A stretch of 41,896 nucleotides of DNA from Synergistaceae bacterium OttesenSCG-928-D05 (GTDB lineage Bacteria > Synergistota > Synergistia > Synergistales > Synergistaceae): positions 1 through 41,896 of the forward strand of contig JAJDJB010000010.1 in NCBI GenBank assembly GCA_030266985.1. Reading direction: 5' to 3'. The notes under the pieces are model-generated. The model saw only the letters and a program-made list of their open reading frames with translations, had not been told where the DNA came from and did no database searches. How positions within the stretch are numbered: the stretch's first letter is position 1; every line of letters begins with the position of its first letter. Shown here in pieces: positions 16,901 to 25,308 of the stretch. The position numbers and the translations under genes are program-made.

Positions 16901-17113
16901 ATGTCGTCAGTTCCGTTTTGTACCTGCGTGGATCACACGTGCGTCCGTCACCCCATGAATCATGACAAGGGCTGTACGCCCTGTGTTGCGAAGTGTTTGG
17001 CAGAAAATGAAATACCGAGCTGTTTCTTTAGAAAGATCGAGCCGGATATGGACAGAAAACAAGATTACACGTTCCAGGGATTTGCGAAATTTGTGGAAGA
17101 CCGGCAGAAATAA
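16901..17113 (+). CDS. Small cysteine-rich protein (DUF6485-like)
   Basis: A 70-residue protein with a tight cysteine/histidine pattern: CTCVDHTCVRHPMNHDKGC, then CVAKC and IPSCFF. The spacing suggests a bound metal ion, probably zinc or an Fe-S cluster. It resembles DUF6485-type small proteins of anaerobes, known only as hypothetical; I am not certain of the family. ATG 16901 is preferred over the ATG at 16877 because GGAAGGGGG lies between the two codons. It is monocistronic, with its own promoter and terminator, behind a long hairpin-rich leader region. Confidence 0.7.
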   Translation: MSSVPFCTCVDHTCVRHPMNHDKGCTPCVAKCLAENEIPSCFFRKIEPDMDRKQDYTFQGFAKFVEDRQK

Positions 17114-17137
17114 AAAGCGTGAAGAAACGAAAAAAAT

Positions 17138-17176
17138 AGGAGTTCCAGCTTTTGCCCGGAACTCCTTCTCTTTTTT
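17138..17176 (+). terminator. Intrinsic terminator
   Basis: AGGAGTTCC (17138-17146) pairs with GGAACTCCT (17158-17166), followed by TCTCTTTTTT. Confidence 0.85.
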
Positions 17177-17423
17177 ACAACGGTGATTTTGATATGTCGG
17201 TGTTGTTTCCCATTTCTTCCAGCATTTTTTGTACTTTTTTGATTTTCTGCTCCCGCATTTCAGGCAGCAGCTCAAAACCTACTTTCAGCCAGTCGCCCTC
17301 CGCGGCTTTTTTCGGCAGGCATGTGCGCGGCAGTTCGACCGGCGTACTTTTTCCGCCGATCATGACACGGCACATGTCTCCTTCTATTGCGTCTATAAAT
17401 GCAATTTCCGTTCTTTTGTTCAT
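17175..17423 (-). CDS. DUF3006 family protein
   Basis: An 82-residue protein with the DUF3006 pattern: an N-terminal AFIDAIEGDMCRVM strand pair, PRTCLPKKAAEGDWLKV and a charged C-terminal helix. Members of this family are small beta-barrel-like proteins often encoded beside secreted metallo-beta-lactamase-fold proteins, as here: its start overlaps the upstream gene's stop by four bases (ATGA). The function is not established. Confidence 0.8.
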   Translation of the reverse strand: MNKRTEIAFIDAIEGDMCRVMIGGKSTPVELPRTCLPKKAAEGDWLKVGFELLPEMREQKIKKVQKMLEEMGNNTDISKSPL

Positions 17424-18292
17424 TTAGTATTGATCGCCCTCTCACCGGGATATGTCAGTTGCTTTCCGTCAGTGCGGAACTTGAGCGTTCCGCCGACTGT
17501 ATCGAACCGCTTTATTTTCGGCATTTTTCTTAAAATGTCAAGCACTTCTTTGTGGGGATGCCCGTAAGAATTGCCTTGCGCATAGCTGAATACGACGGCG
17601 AAGGGTGATACGTCCCGCATCATTCGCATGTCCGTTCCCTTTGCGCTGCCGTGATGGGGCATTTTCAGCAGCGTGGCTTTTGGCAACGGTGAGAGCGAAG
17701 CGCGCTGTTCCGCATCCATGTCGGCCGTCATAAGGAAGCTAACGTCTTTGTAAGTTACGAGCAGGATGATCGAATTATTGTTCGCATCGCCCTTTGTTCC
17801 TTTTATTTCTATTTTCGGCCCGATGACCTCTACGCAGACATCTCCAAACATGCGTCGATAACCTGCCTTTGGTTTGCCGAACGGGATGTTTTTCTTCTTG
17901 ATGGCATTATAAAAAGCGATTTGCTCCGGCGAGCCGTGCGCGAAACCGGAGTCCCAGATTTCACCGACCGCAAAACGCCGAAGAATTTGCGGCATGCCGC
18001 CGATATGGTCTGAGTGCGGGTGCGTCGCAACGACAACGTCGATCTTCTTGACCGCCGCGTCCCGCAGGAAACGCACGACATTCTTTACACCGCTTTCCGG
18101 CCCTGCATCGATTAGCATCGTTTGCCCGTTTGGGAAAACGAAAAAGAAGCTGTCGCCCTGGCCGACGTCGAACGCGTAAAAACGAAGATCGGGGATTTTT
18201 TCTTCCGCCATAACCGGAGAAAAATGCAGGAGTGTGAGCAGCAGCGCCAAAGTAATCGCGGCGCTGCAAAAAAATCTGCGGCGTAATTTCAT
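17420..18292 (-). CDS. Exported metallo-beta-lactamase-fold hydrolase (ComEC C-terminal-like)
   Basis: A 290-residue exported protein related to the soluble hydrolase domain of ComEC. A signal peptide (residues about 1-30, ending near PVMAEE) is followed by YAFDVGQGDSFFFVFPNG, the typical opening of this group. The metal-binding motif is THPHSDHIGG (HxHxDH), with ANNNSIILLV, LMTADMD and MPHHGS later on. In this family such proteins may cleave nucleic acids or phosphodiesters outside the cytoplasm; the substrate here is not shown. ATG 18292 is used because the nine codons upstream begin with a TTG that lacks a ribosome-binding site. It is co-translated with DUF3006. Confidence 0.87.
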   Translation of the reverse strand: MKLRRRFFCSAAITLALLLTLLHFSPVMAEEKIPDLRFYAFDVGQGDSFFFVFPNGQTMLIDAGPESGVKNVVRFLRDAAVKKIDVVVATHPHSDHIGGMPQILRRFAVGEIWDSGFAHGSPEQIAFYNAIKKKNIPFGKPKAGYRRMFGDVCVEVIGPKIEIKGTKGDANNNSIILLVTYKDVSFLMTADMDAEQRASLSPLPKATLLKMPHHGSAKGTDMRMMRDVSPFAVVFSYAQGNSYGHPHKEVLDILRKMPKIKRFDTVGGTLKFRTDGKQLTYPGERAINTK

Positions 18293-18374
18293 GCCAAATT
18301 GCCGCCTGTGCCGAAACAAAATAAAATATGTACAGGAGTTTTCAAAAAAAGACCTCCGAAAATGGGATTGGCGT

Positions 18375-18380
18375 TATAAT
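18375..18380 (+). promoter_or_regulatory. -10 box of the AEC permease gene
   Basis: A perfect TATAAT sits 33 bp before the GTG start. No good -35 box is seen at 17 bp, so an activator may be needed. Confidence 0.4.
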
Positions 18381-18412
18381 CAAACGCAGAACGAAACGAA
18401 GGGGTGCTTTTC

Positions 18413-19354
18413 GTGTACGGATTTTTCCTCGTGATACCGCTCATGCTCATTATTATAACGGGCAATCTGCTGCGCGTAAAAGGTTTTTACACGCGGGGCG
18501 ATATCGATGTCCTGACGAAAACGCTCTATTGGGTGATATTGCCGCCATTGCTTTTTCGGACGACCTATCTTTCCGGCCGCGAAGTCCTGTCCCACGCCAA
18601 CCTTTTTTGGGCGTCGACGCTCTGCTATCTGCTCACCGTCGTGCTCGCGTGGATTGGAGCGAGATTTTTTGCGCACAAAGGCGACATTAAGCGGATAGCG
18701 CTCTCCACGATGGGATCGATTCGCGCGAACAATATATACCTTGGTTTTCCCGTTATTTATCTGGCGCTCGGCGACGCGGGGCTGCACGAGGCCGCGATCT
18801 ATATTGCGGTTTCCACCGTTTCGTTCCAGCTGATTTCTCTGATTAGCGGGGAACTGGCGCTGAACGGAAATTTTCGACTTGCATCCCTGAAGGACGCAAT
18901 CATAAAAATCACAAAAAACCCGATGGTCATATCCTGCCTGGCAGGCGTGCTTTTTGCGCTGACAGGGCTTGAAATGCCGATGCCGATCGACGAAGCGATG
19001 AAATTGATGGGAGGCGCCGCAACAGCGATAGCGTTGCTTGCACTTGGAGGGGCGCTTGATTTTTCGCAGATGAGCCGCGTCGTGCGTATCCTGACAGAAA
19101 CTTGGTATGACACGATTTTTCGGCTTGTGATACACCCCCTTATTATGTGGGGCTGCCTTTTAATGTTGCCGGTTGAACAGAAGCAACTGCAAGTTACGGT
19201 CATGCTTGCCTCCATGCCGACTGCGATCAACGTTTTCATCCTTTCGAAAGAGATGGGGATGGATGAAGAATATGGCGCGAATATGGTAGCCGCAACCATG
19301 GTGCTGAGCGTCGTATCTATTCCTCTGTGGGCGAACATCCTGAGTATCGTTTGA
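18413..19354 (+). CDS. AEC-family (auxin efflux carrier-like) transporter
   Basis: A 313-residue membrane protein with about ten hydrophobic segments in two inverted halves, as in the AEC family. Marks include the N-terminal IPLMLIIITGNLLR, ILPPLLFRTTY, an ANNIYLGFPVIYL segment with the family's N..GFP motif, and LLALGGALD in the second half. AEC proteins in anaerobes carry carboxylates such as malate or malonate; the substrate here is unknown. GTG 18413 is preferred because AAGGGG is eight bases upstream; an earlier GTG at 18404 overlaps that site. The gene stands alone and ends at a strong terminator shared with carbamate kinase. Confidence 0.88.
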   Translation: MYGFFLVIPLMLIIITGNLLRVKGFYTRGDIDVLTKTLYWVILPPLLFRTTYLSGREVLSHANLFWASTLCYLLTVVLAWIGARFFAHKGDIKRIALSTMGSIRANNIYLGFPVIYLALGDAGLHEAAIYIAVSTVSFQLISLISGELALNGNFRLASLKDAIIKITKNPMVISCLAGVLFALTGLEMPMPIDEAMKLMGGAATAIALLALGGALDFSQMSRVVRILTETWYDTIFRLVIHPLIMWGCLLMLPVEQKQLQVTVMLASMPTAINVFILSKEMGMDEEYGANMVAATMVLSVVSIPLWANILSIV

Positions 19355-19380
19355 TTCTTTGAGAAGTCTTTAGCAAAATA

Positions 19381-19424
19381 AAAGGGGCCGTGGAATAATG
19401 TTCCACGGCCCCTTTCCTGTTTTT
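19381..19424. terminator. Strong bidirectional terminator
   Basis: A 15-bp stem, AAAGGGGCCGTGGAA (19381-19395) with its complement at 19401-19415, with T-rich and A-rich flanks. It serves the convergent AEC and arcC genes. Confidence 0.9.
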
Positions 19425-19437
19425 TGTTTGCCTGGGC

Positions 19438-20397
19438 TTACGCCATTGTTATGACGGTGCCCTCTTTGCCTTCGAGCGCGTCGACCGCTTTGTAGAGCGA
19501 TGTGATAATCGCTTTTTTACCGGGGAAGCGGCGCGCGAATTTGACAGCCGCGAAAACTTTCGGATACATGCTGCCGGGTGCGAAGTGCCCCTCTTCCATA
19601 TATTGGATTGCTTCGGCGACCGTAATGTGCTCCAGGGCTTTCTGGTTTGGTTTGCCCCAGTTGATCGCGACTTTATCGACTTCCGTCAGAATCAGGAGTA
19701 CGTCGGTCTCCATGTCTTCCGCCAGACGCTCCGCAGCCAGGTCCTTGTCGATGACTGCCGCAACGCCGGTCAGAGAGCCGTCCATGTTTTCGATTACCGG
19801 AATGCCGCCTCCGCCCGCTGTGATTACGATCGTGGAATCCCACAAGCGTTTGACGGAGTCAATCTCCGTAATGCGCTTCGGCGTCGGGGACGCAACGACG
19901 CGGCGCCAGCCGCGGCCGGCGTCTTCTTTCATTGTGTAGCCCTTTTCCTCGGCAATCTTTTTTGCTTCATCTTCCGAGTAGAAGGGGCCGATTGGCTTAG
20001 TCGGGTTCTTAAATGCCGGATCGTCCTCACCGACGACGACCTGTGTGAGAAGCGTTACGACCGGAATGTTACGGTTTCTGTTCCGGAGCGCGTCGCGCAG
20101 GCACTGCTGGATCTGATAGCCGATATATCCCTGGCTCATTGCGCCGCATACGTCGAACGGCATTGCAGGCAGATTTGAATCTTGTTTTGCAGCAATTTCC
20201 TGTCCCAGAACGATCCTTCCAACCTGCGGTCCGTTGCCGTGAACAACTGCCATCTCGTAGCCTCTGGCATTTATATCGGCGAGATATTCACAAGTTTTTT
20301 TGATTACTTCAAGCTGCGCTTCCGCCGTCGGGGGGGTGCCCGCTTCTTGCAGTGCATTTCCGCCCAGGGCGACAACTACTTTTGCCATACCCATCAT
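19438..20397 (-). CDS. arcC: Carbamate kinase
   Basis: A 319-residue carbamate kinase, close to the family's usual 310. It makes ATP from carbamoyl phosphate and ADP in the cytoplasm. Marks are VVALGGNAL at the N-terminus, VVHGNGPQVG, GYQIQQCL, the VVASPTPKRI loop, ITAGGGGIPVI and AAVIDKDLAAERLA, then LTEVDKVAINWGKP and the C-terminal GTVITMA. AGGGAG six bases before the first of two ATG codons sets the start. It is alone: no arginine deiminase (arcA) or carbamoyltransferase (arcB) is next to it, so the carbamoyl phosphate may come from another amidated or ureido substrate or from genes elsewhere. Confidence 0.95.
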   Translation of the reverse strand: MMGMAKVVVALGGNALQEAGTPPTAEAQLEVIKKTCEYLADINARGYEMAVVHGNGPQVGRIVLGQEIAAKQDSNLPAMPFDVCGAMSQGYIGYQIQQCLRDALRNRNRNIPVVTLLTQVVVGEDDPAFKNPTKPIGPFYSEDEAKKIAEEKGYTMKEDAGRGWRRVVASPTPKRITEIDSVKRLWDSTIVITAGGGGIPVIENMDGSLTGVAAVIDKDLAAERLAEDMETDVLLILTEVDKVAINWGKPNQKALEHITVAEAIQYMEEGHFAPGSMYPKVFAAVKFARRFPGKKAIITSLYKAVDALEGKEGTVITMA

Positions 20398-20434
20398 TAC
20401 ACTCTCCCTTATTTTCTTTTAGGTCTTCAGAAGG

Positions 20435-20464
20435 ATTATAAACCCAAACAGGGGCAAAGTTCAA
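20435..20464 (-). promoter_or_regulatory. Promoter of arcC
   Basis: Read on the minus strand: TTGAAC (20459-20464), an 18-bp spacer and TATAAT (20435-20440), 38 bp before the start codon. Confidence 0.6.
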
Positions 20465-20522
20465 TAGTTTTTATAAAAAAATTTTAGTATATATAAAAAT
20501 TTTTTAGAAAATAGAGGTTAAA

Positions 20523-20771
20523 TTGCCAAAAAACTCTGTCATACTAAAGATTTTCGAAAAATTCAAATTTGCTATAGAAAAGGAACATTTTCGGCGAATT
20601 CTTCGCTCAAAATCCACAACGGGCGGTTTACGTTATTTTTTGGGGAATTATTCCGGATTGCATACAGAAGCGGCAAAAATATTATTCATTGCGGAAGAAT
20701 CTACACTATTGCTATTTTTACCACGATTTTTCAGATACGTTCTTCGAAACAAAAAGGAACTGATTTTTTGA
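20523..20771 (+). CDS. Doubtful AT-rich reading frame of 82 codons
   Basis: A TTG-started frame in an AT-rich island between arcC and pepF. GAGG is about six bases upstream. The product is basic and hydrophobic, with phenylalanine- and lysine-rich helices and no motif I know. Base composition is clearly lower in GC than its neighbours, so it could be a decayed remnant or a transferred fragment. The rest of the island (20465-20522, 20772-20815) shows nothing but AT-rich sequence. Confidence 0.2.
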   Translation: MPKNSVILKIFEKFKFAIEKEHFRRILRSKSTTGGLRYFLGNYSGLHTEAAKILFIAEESTLLLFLPRFFRYVLRNKKELIF

Positions 20772-20814
20772 ATGAGTTTCTTCCAAATCGGCCCGGACTC
20801 CTTTGTTGCGAATA

Positions 20815-20852
20815 GACAAAAATACGGCGCAGCCTTAATCGCCGCGCCGTAT
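20815..20852 (-). terminator. Terminator of pepF
   Basis: ATACGGCGC and GCGCCGTAT (20822-20830 and 20844-20852) form a 9-bp stem followed on the minus strand by TTTTTG. Confidence 0.75.
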
Positions 20853-20876
20853 CGTGTTTCTTTCGATTCGTAAAAT

Positions 20877-22727
20877 TTATTTTGCCAGCAGCGTTTCCAT
20901 TTCGTCGAGCGTTTTTTTGAAAATCTTGATCACTTCTTCGACGGGGGCGGGCGTGCTCATGTCTACACCGGCTTTTTTGAGCAGGTTGATCGGATAGTCC
21001 GAGCCGCCCATCGTCAGGAATTTTAGATATTTGTCGCGCGCGGGTTTGCCCTTTTCGAGAATGCCGTTTGCGAGCGCAGTGGCGGCGGAATAGCCCGTCG
21101 CATACTGGTAGACGTAGAACGGATTGTAGAAGTGCGGGATGCGCGCCCATTCCATCTCGAGCTCTTTATCGACCACGATCGCAGAGCCGTAATATTTTTC
21201 GTTGAGCGTGCGCCACAAAATTTGCAGGCCGTCCGGCGTCGTGTCTTCGCCGGTTGCCGCACGGCGGTGCACCTCGCGTTCGAACGACGCGAACATCGTT
21301 TGGCGATAGACGGTCGTCCTGATGTTTTCAAGCCGCCGGTTGAGCAGGTAGATGCGCTCGTTTTTCTTTTTCGTGCTGTCAATGAGGTGGTTTAAAAAGA
21401 GCACTTCGTTTGTCGTCGACGCAACCTCCGCCGTGAAGATCGAATAGCCCGCGGTGGCGTATGGCTGGTGTTTGCGCGAATAGAAACTGTGCATCGAATG
21501 TCCCATTTCGTGTACGAGCGTGGAGACGTCGTTCAGGCTATTCGTATAGTTCATGAAAATGTAGGGGTGCGTTTCGTACGTTCCCCACGAATAGGCGCCG
21601 CTGCGTTTGCCCTGGTTCGCGAAGACGTCGATCCAGCCTTTCTCGAGCCCTTCTTTCACGTTTTCGAGATATTCCGTGCCCAGCGGCGCAAGCGAATCGA
21701 GCATCATCTCTTTCGCGCGGCTCCATGAAATATCTTTGAAGGGATCGTTCACGAGCGGCGTGTAGATATCGTACATGTGCAGCTCTTTCACGCCGAGGAT
21801 TTTTTTGCGCAGTGCGACGTAGCGGTGCAGCGGTTTCAGGTTTTTCTCGAGCGTGTCGACGAGATTGTGATAAACGCTTGCCGGGATATTGTCACCGTCA
21901 AGCGCCGAGGCAAGCGGCGAGGCGTATTTGCGCACGTCCGCGTAGAACTTCGAACTCTTGAGCATACCGTCGAAGGTCGCGCCCAGCGTGTTGCGCATTT
22001 CGTTGTAAGGTTTGTAGAGCGATTCGAAGGCCGCCTTGCGCACTTCGCGTTTGCGAGAGCGCAGGTAGGAAACGGCGCGCTCTTCGGACATTTCGACGTG
22101 TTCGCCCGATTCGTTTTTGATCGCCGGAAACTTCATATCCGCATTCGTGAGCATCGAAAACGCGTTGTCCGCCACACCCGCCATATCGCCGCTCTTGGCG
22201 AGGATGGTCTCCTCCTCGAGCGAGAGCACGTGCTTGCGCTGCCGAAGGAGTTCTTTCAGCCCGAAGCTGTATTCTTCCAACTTCGGATCTTTGATGTAAT
22301 TTTTTAGCGTTTCTTCCGGGATCGCCAGTATTTCCGGCGTGATGAAGCTTCCAATCGCGGAAAACTCAACGGAAAGCGTCGCGACGCGGTTGGAAAGTCC
22401 CTGGTATTTGGACTCCGCAGTGTCTTCGTGGCTTTTCATGTTCGCGTAGACGTAGAGTTTGCCGAGCGCGATGCCGATTGCGTCGCGTGTTTTGAAACAA
22501 TCGAGGAGCGTCTCCGCTGATTCTCCGAGTTTGCCCTGGAACTTCGCGACGGCGCCCATCTCTTTTTTTAATTTTTTAAAATCCGTTTCCCACTTTGCAT
22601 TGCTCGCATAAATATCCGAGAGACGCCATTTGTATGTATCGGGTACGTCCGAGCGCTTTGGCAAAACGCTGCCGCCGCCCAGACCCAGCTCGATGGTTTC
22701 ATTGGATACGTTCGTTTTTTTCTTCAT
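20877..22727 (-). CDS. pepF: Oligoendopeptidase F (M3 family zinc peptidase)
   Basis: A 616-residue cytoplasmic M3 peptidase that cuts oligopeptides of roughly 7-17 residues. The zinc motif is STLVHEMGHSMHSF (HExxH), with the third ligand Glu expected in the following IFTAEVASTTNEVL. SGAYSWGTYETHPYIFMNY is the family's substrate-binding block, and the C-terminal FYVYQYATGYSAATALA is also characteristic. Length matches the family (about 600). ATG 22727 is used because AGGGTGG is five bases upstream; the frame's earlier GTG overlaps that site. It fits a cell living on imported peptides. Confidence 0.94.
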   Translation of the reverse strand: MKKKTNVSNETIELGLGGGSVLPKRSDVPDTYKWRLSDIYASNAKWETDFKKLKKEMGAVAKFQGKLGESAETLLDCFKTRDAIGIALGKLYVYANMKSHEDTAESKYQGLSNRVATLSVEFSAIGSFITPEILAIPEETLKNYIKDPKLEEYSFGLKELLRQRKHVLSLEEETILAKSGDMAGVADNAFSMLTNADMKFPAIKNESGEHVEMSEERAVSYLRSRKREVRKAAFESLYKPYNEMRNTLGATFDGMLKSSKFYADVRKYASPLASALDGDNIPASVYHNLVDTLEKNLKPLHRYVALRKKILGVKELHMYDIYTPLVNDPFKDISWSRAKEMMLDSLAPLGTEYLENVKEGLEKGWIDVFANQGKRSGAYSWGTYETHPYIFMNYTNSLNDVSTLVHEMGHSMHSFYSRKHQPYATAGYSIFTAEVASTTNEVLFLNHLIDSTKKKNERIYLLNRRLENIRTTVYRQTMFASFEREVHRRAATGEDTTPDGLQILWRTLNEKYYGSAIVVDKELEMEWARIPHFYNPFYVYQYATGYSAATALANGILEKGKPARDKYLKFLTMGGSDYPINLLKKAGVDMSTPAPVEEVIKIFKKTLDEMETLLAK

Positions 22728-22868
22728 ATCTACCACCCTTTCTGTTCAAATATATTTTCCAGCGTATTGCGTAACTTTGCAAGGCGTAATTACTTGCACT
22801 GCGCATGAAAATAGCGCAAAATAGGGATGTGCGAAATATTGAAAAATTCGGACAGGCGGAGGAAGAAA

Positions 22869-24041
22869 ATGAAATACGATTTTGACCGTTATGTGGAAAG
22901 AAGAAATACAGGGTCCATGAAATGGGATACGTTGAAGGAGCGCTTCGGAACGGACGACGTGTTGCCCTTCTGGGTCGCGGACATGGATTTCAAATCGCCG
23001 CCCGCGGTAATCGAGGCGCTGCAGAAAAAGCTGGAACAGGGCGTGCTCGGCTATCCGGCTGTGCAGGATTCGCTGCTGGAAGCGGTCGCCGCGTGGCAGA
23101 GAACGCGGCACAGCTGGGACGTGGACAAATCCTGGATTGCGTGGGCGCCCGGGATCGTGGCGGGGCTCTCTTTCTCGATGATCGCGTTCACGGAACCGGA
23201 CGAAGAAGTCATTATTCAAACGCCTGTCTATCATCCATTTTTTAGCGTCGTGAAGTCTTCGGGCAGAACACTCGTCGCAAATCCTCTGAAACGTGAAAAC
23301 GGACGCTACGTTATGGATCTGGAACACCTGGAATCCCTGATTACGCCGAAATGCAGAACGCTGATCTTATGCAGCCCGCACAATCCGATTATGCGCGTCT
23401 GGTCGAAAGACGAGCTGGAGGCGTTTGCAGCGCTCGCTAAGAAAAAGAATCTGCTCGTGCTCGCCGATGAAATCCATCAGGATCTGGTCTACAGCGACGC
23501 AAAACATACCTGCTTCGCGTCGCTTTCGGCGGATGCGGCAAACCGCACCGTGATGTTCGCCGCGCCGAGCAAGACCTTCAACATCGCGGGGCTGGCCTCG
23601 TCCGCCGCGATCATCCCGAACGAAACGCTGCGCGCAAAATATGAAGAAACGCTCGAACGCTTTGACCTCGATGGGCTGAACCTGATGGGGCAGGCCGCGA
23701 TGGAGGCGGCTTACGCGAAGTGTGCGGACTGGGCGGATCAGGTGGTGGCCTATATGGAAGGCAACCGCAGCTTTGTTGAAAAATTCCTGAAAGAGCGTAT
23801 GCCGAAGGCGAAAATGGACCACCCCGAAGGCACGTATATTTTCTGGATCGACTTCCGCGGCTACGGATTGTCGGGAGACGCGCTGCAGGAGTTCCTCTTA
23901 AAAAAAGCGAAAGTCGCGCTGAACGACGGACGCGCTTTCGGCCCGGACGGCGACGGTTTTGCCCGCCTCAATATCGGCACGACGCGCAAACAGCTCGAGG
24001 AAGGGTTGACGCGCATCGCGGAGGCGCTGGAACGCCACTGA
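22869..24041 (+). CDS. MalY/PatB-family C-S lyase / aminotransferase, copy 1
   Basis: A 390-residue PLP enzyme of the MalY/PatB group, which cleaves cystathionine or cysteine to pyruvate, ammonia and a thiol; some members transaminate. Marks are YDFDRYVERRN.GSMKWD at the N-terminus, FWVADMDFKSPPAV, CSPHNPIMRVWS, LADEIHQDLVY and the PLP-lysine motif APSKTFNIAGL. The C-terminal RLNIGTTRKQLEEG contains the carboxylate-binding Arg. GGAGGAAG precedes ATG 22869. A paralogue starts 80 bp downstream and has a 90-bp stretch of identical DNA. Likely role: cysteine or cystathionine degradation, giving hydrogen sulfide or homocysteine. Confidence 0.9.
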   Translation: MKYDFDRYVERRNTGSMKWDTLKERFGTDDVLPFWVADMDFKSPPAVIEALQKKLEQGVLGYPAVQDSLLEAVAAWQRTRHSWDVDKSWIAWAPGIVAGLSFSMIAFTEPDEEVIIQTPVYHPFFSVVKSSGRTLVANPLKRENGRYVMDLEHLESLITPKCRTLILCSPHNPIMRVWSKDELEAFAALAKKKNLLVLADEIHQDLVYSDAKHTCFASLSADAANRTVMFAAPSKTFNIAGLASSAAIIPNETLRAKYEETLERFDLDGLNLMGQAAMEAAYAKCADWADQVVAYMEGNRSFVEKFLKERMPKAKMDHPEGTYIFWIDFRGYGLSGDALQEFLLKKAKVALNDGRAFGPDGDGFARLNIGTTRKQLEEGLTRIAEALERH

Positions 24042-24120
24042 TCCCTGCATTTTTCTGGAGCGGAACACCGCTTCTGTGATATGATTTCTGCGTTGGAACG
24101 AGTAAGGAGGGGAAGCGGTG

Positions 24121-25293
24121 ATGAAGTACGATTTTGACCGCTATATAGAGCGGCATGATACGAATTCGATGAAATGGGACCTGCTTGAGGAGCGCTTTGG
24201 CGCTTCTGACGTGATGCCGCTCTGGGTTGCGGACATGGACTTCGAGTCCCCGCCGGAAGTGCTGGACGCGCTGCGCGAGAAAATTAGCCACGGTATCCTG
24301 GGCTATCCGAAAGTAACGGACTCACTCTACGAAGCGATCTTAAACTGGGAAAAAACCAGACACGGCTGGACGTTCGACAAAAGCGCGATTACGTGGGCGC
24401 CGGGCGTCGTCGCGGGGCTTGCGTTCTGTCTTCTGGCTTATACGAAGCCAGGCGACGGCGTGATTTTACAGACGCCCGTCTATCCGCCTTTCCACGAAAC
24501 CATCGAAACAGCAGGCAGACACATTGTAAAAAACCCGCTGAAGCGCGAAAACGGGCGTTACGTAATGGATTTGGAACACCTCGAAAAAATCATTACGCCG
24601 AACTGCCGTACGATCATCCTGTGCAGCCCGCACAATCCGGTCACGCGCGTCTGGTCGAAAGACGAGCTGGAGGCGTTTGCAGCGCTCGCTAAGAAAAAGA
24701 ATCTGCTCGTGCTCGCCGATGAAATCCATCAGGACCTGATCTACAGCGACGCAAAACACATCTGCTTCGCCTCGCTTTCGGAAGACGCCGCCGCGCGTTC
24801 CGTGACGTTTATTGCGCCGAGCAAAACGTTCAACCTTGCGGGGCTCTCTTCTTCCGTCGCAATCATTCCGGACGAAACGCTGCGCGGGCAATATCAGTCG
24901 GCTCTTACGCGTTTTCATCTGGGGCGCCTCAATATGATGGGTCTGATTGCGATGGAAACGGCCTATAAAGAGTGCGCGCAGTGGGCGGACGAAGTCATGG
25001 CCTATCTCGAGGGCAACCGCGATTTTGTGGAAAAATTCGTGAAAGAACGCATGCCGAAAGCCGTGATGGACCATCCGGAGGGCACGTATATCTTCTGGAT
25101 CGATTTCCGCGGTTACGGTTTCGACGATAAATCTTTGCAGGAATTTCTCGTGAAAAAAGCGAAAGTTGCGATGAACAACGGGCTCGCCTTTGGCGCTGAG
25201 GGCGACGGTTTCGCGCGTCTCAATATCGGCACGACGCGCGCGAGACTCGAAGAGGGGCTTACGCGCATCGCGGAGGCGCTGGAAAATAAATAG
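24121..25293 (+). CDS. MalY/PatB-family C-S lyase / aminotransferase, copy 2
   Basis: A tandem paralogue of the preceding gene with the same 390-residue length and all the same motifs (LWVADMDFESPPEV, CSPHNPVTRVWS, LADEIHQDLIY, APSKTFNLAGL). The N-terminal regions differ more than the middle. ATG 24121 follows AAGGAGGGG; the GTG just before it is less well placed. Two copies suggest different substrates or dosage. The FAH-family gene begins 16 bp after the stop and is probably co-transcribed. Confidence 0.9.
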   Translation: MKYDFDRYIERHDTNSMKWDLLEERFGASDVMPLWVADMDFESPPEVLDALREKISHGILGYPKVTDSLYEAILNWEKTRHGWTFDKSAITWAPGVVAGLAFCLLAYTKPGDGVILQTPVYPPFHETIETAGRHIVKNPLKRENGRYVMDLEHLEKIITPNCRTIILCSPHNPVTRVWSKDELEAFAALAKKKNLLVLADEIHQDLIYSDAKHICFASLSEDAAARSVTFIAPSKTFNLAGLSSSVAIIPDETLRGQYQSALTRFHLGRLNMMGLIAMETAYKECAQWADEVMAYLEGNRDFVEKFVKERMPKAVMDHPEGTYIFWIDFRGYGFDDKSLQEFLVKKAKVAMNNGLAFGAEGDGFARLNIGTTRARLEEGLTRIAEALENK

Positions 25294-25308
25294 GAGGCAG
25301 ATCTCGCT

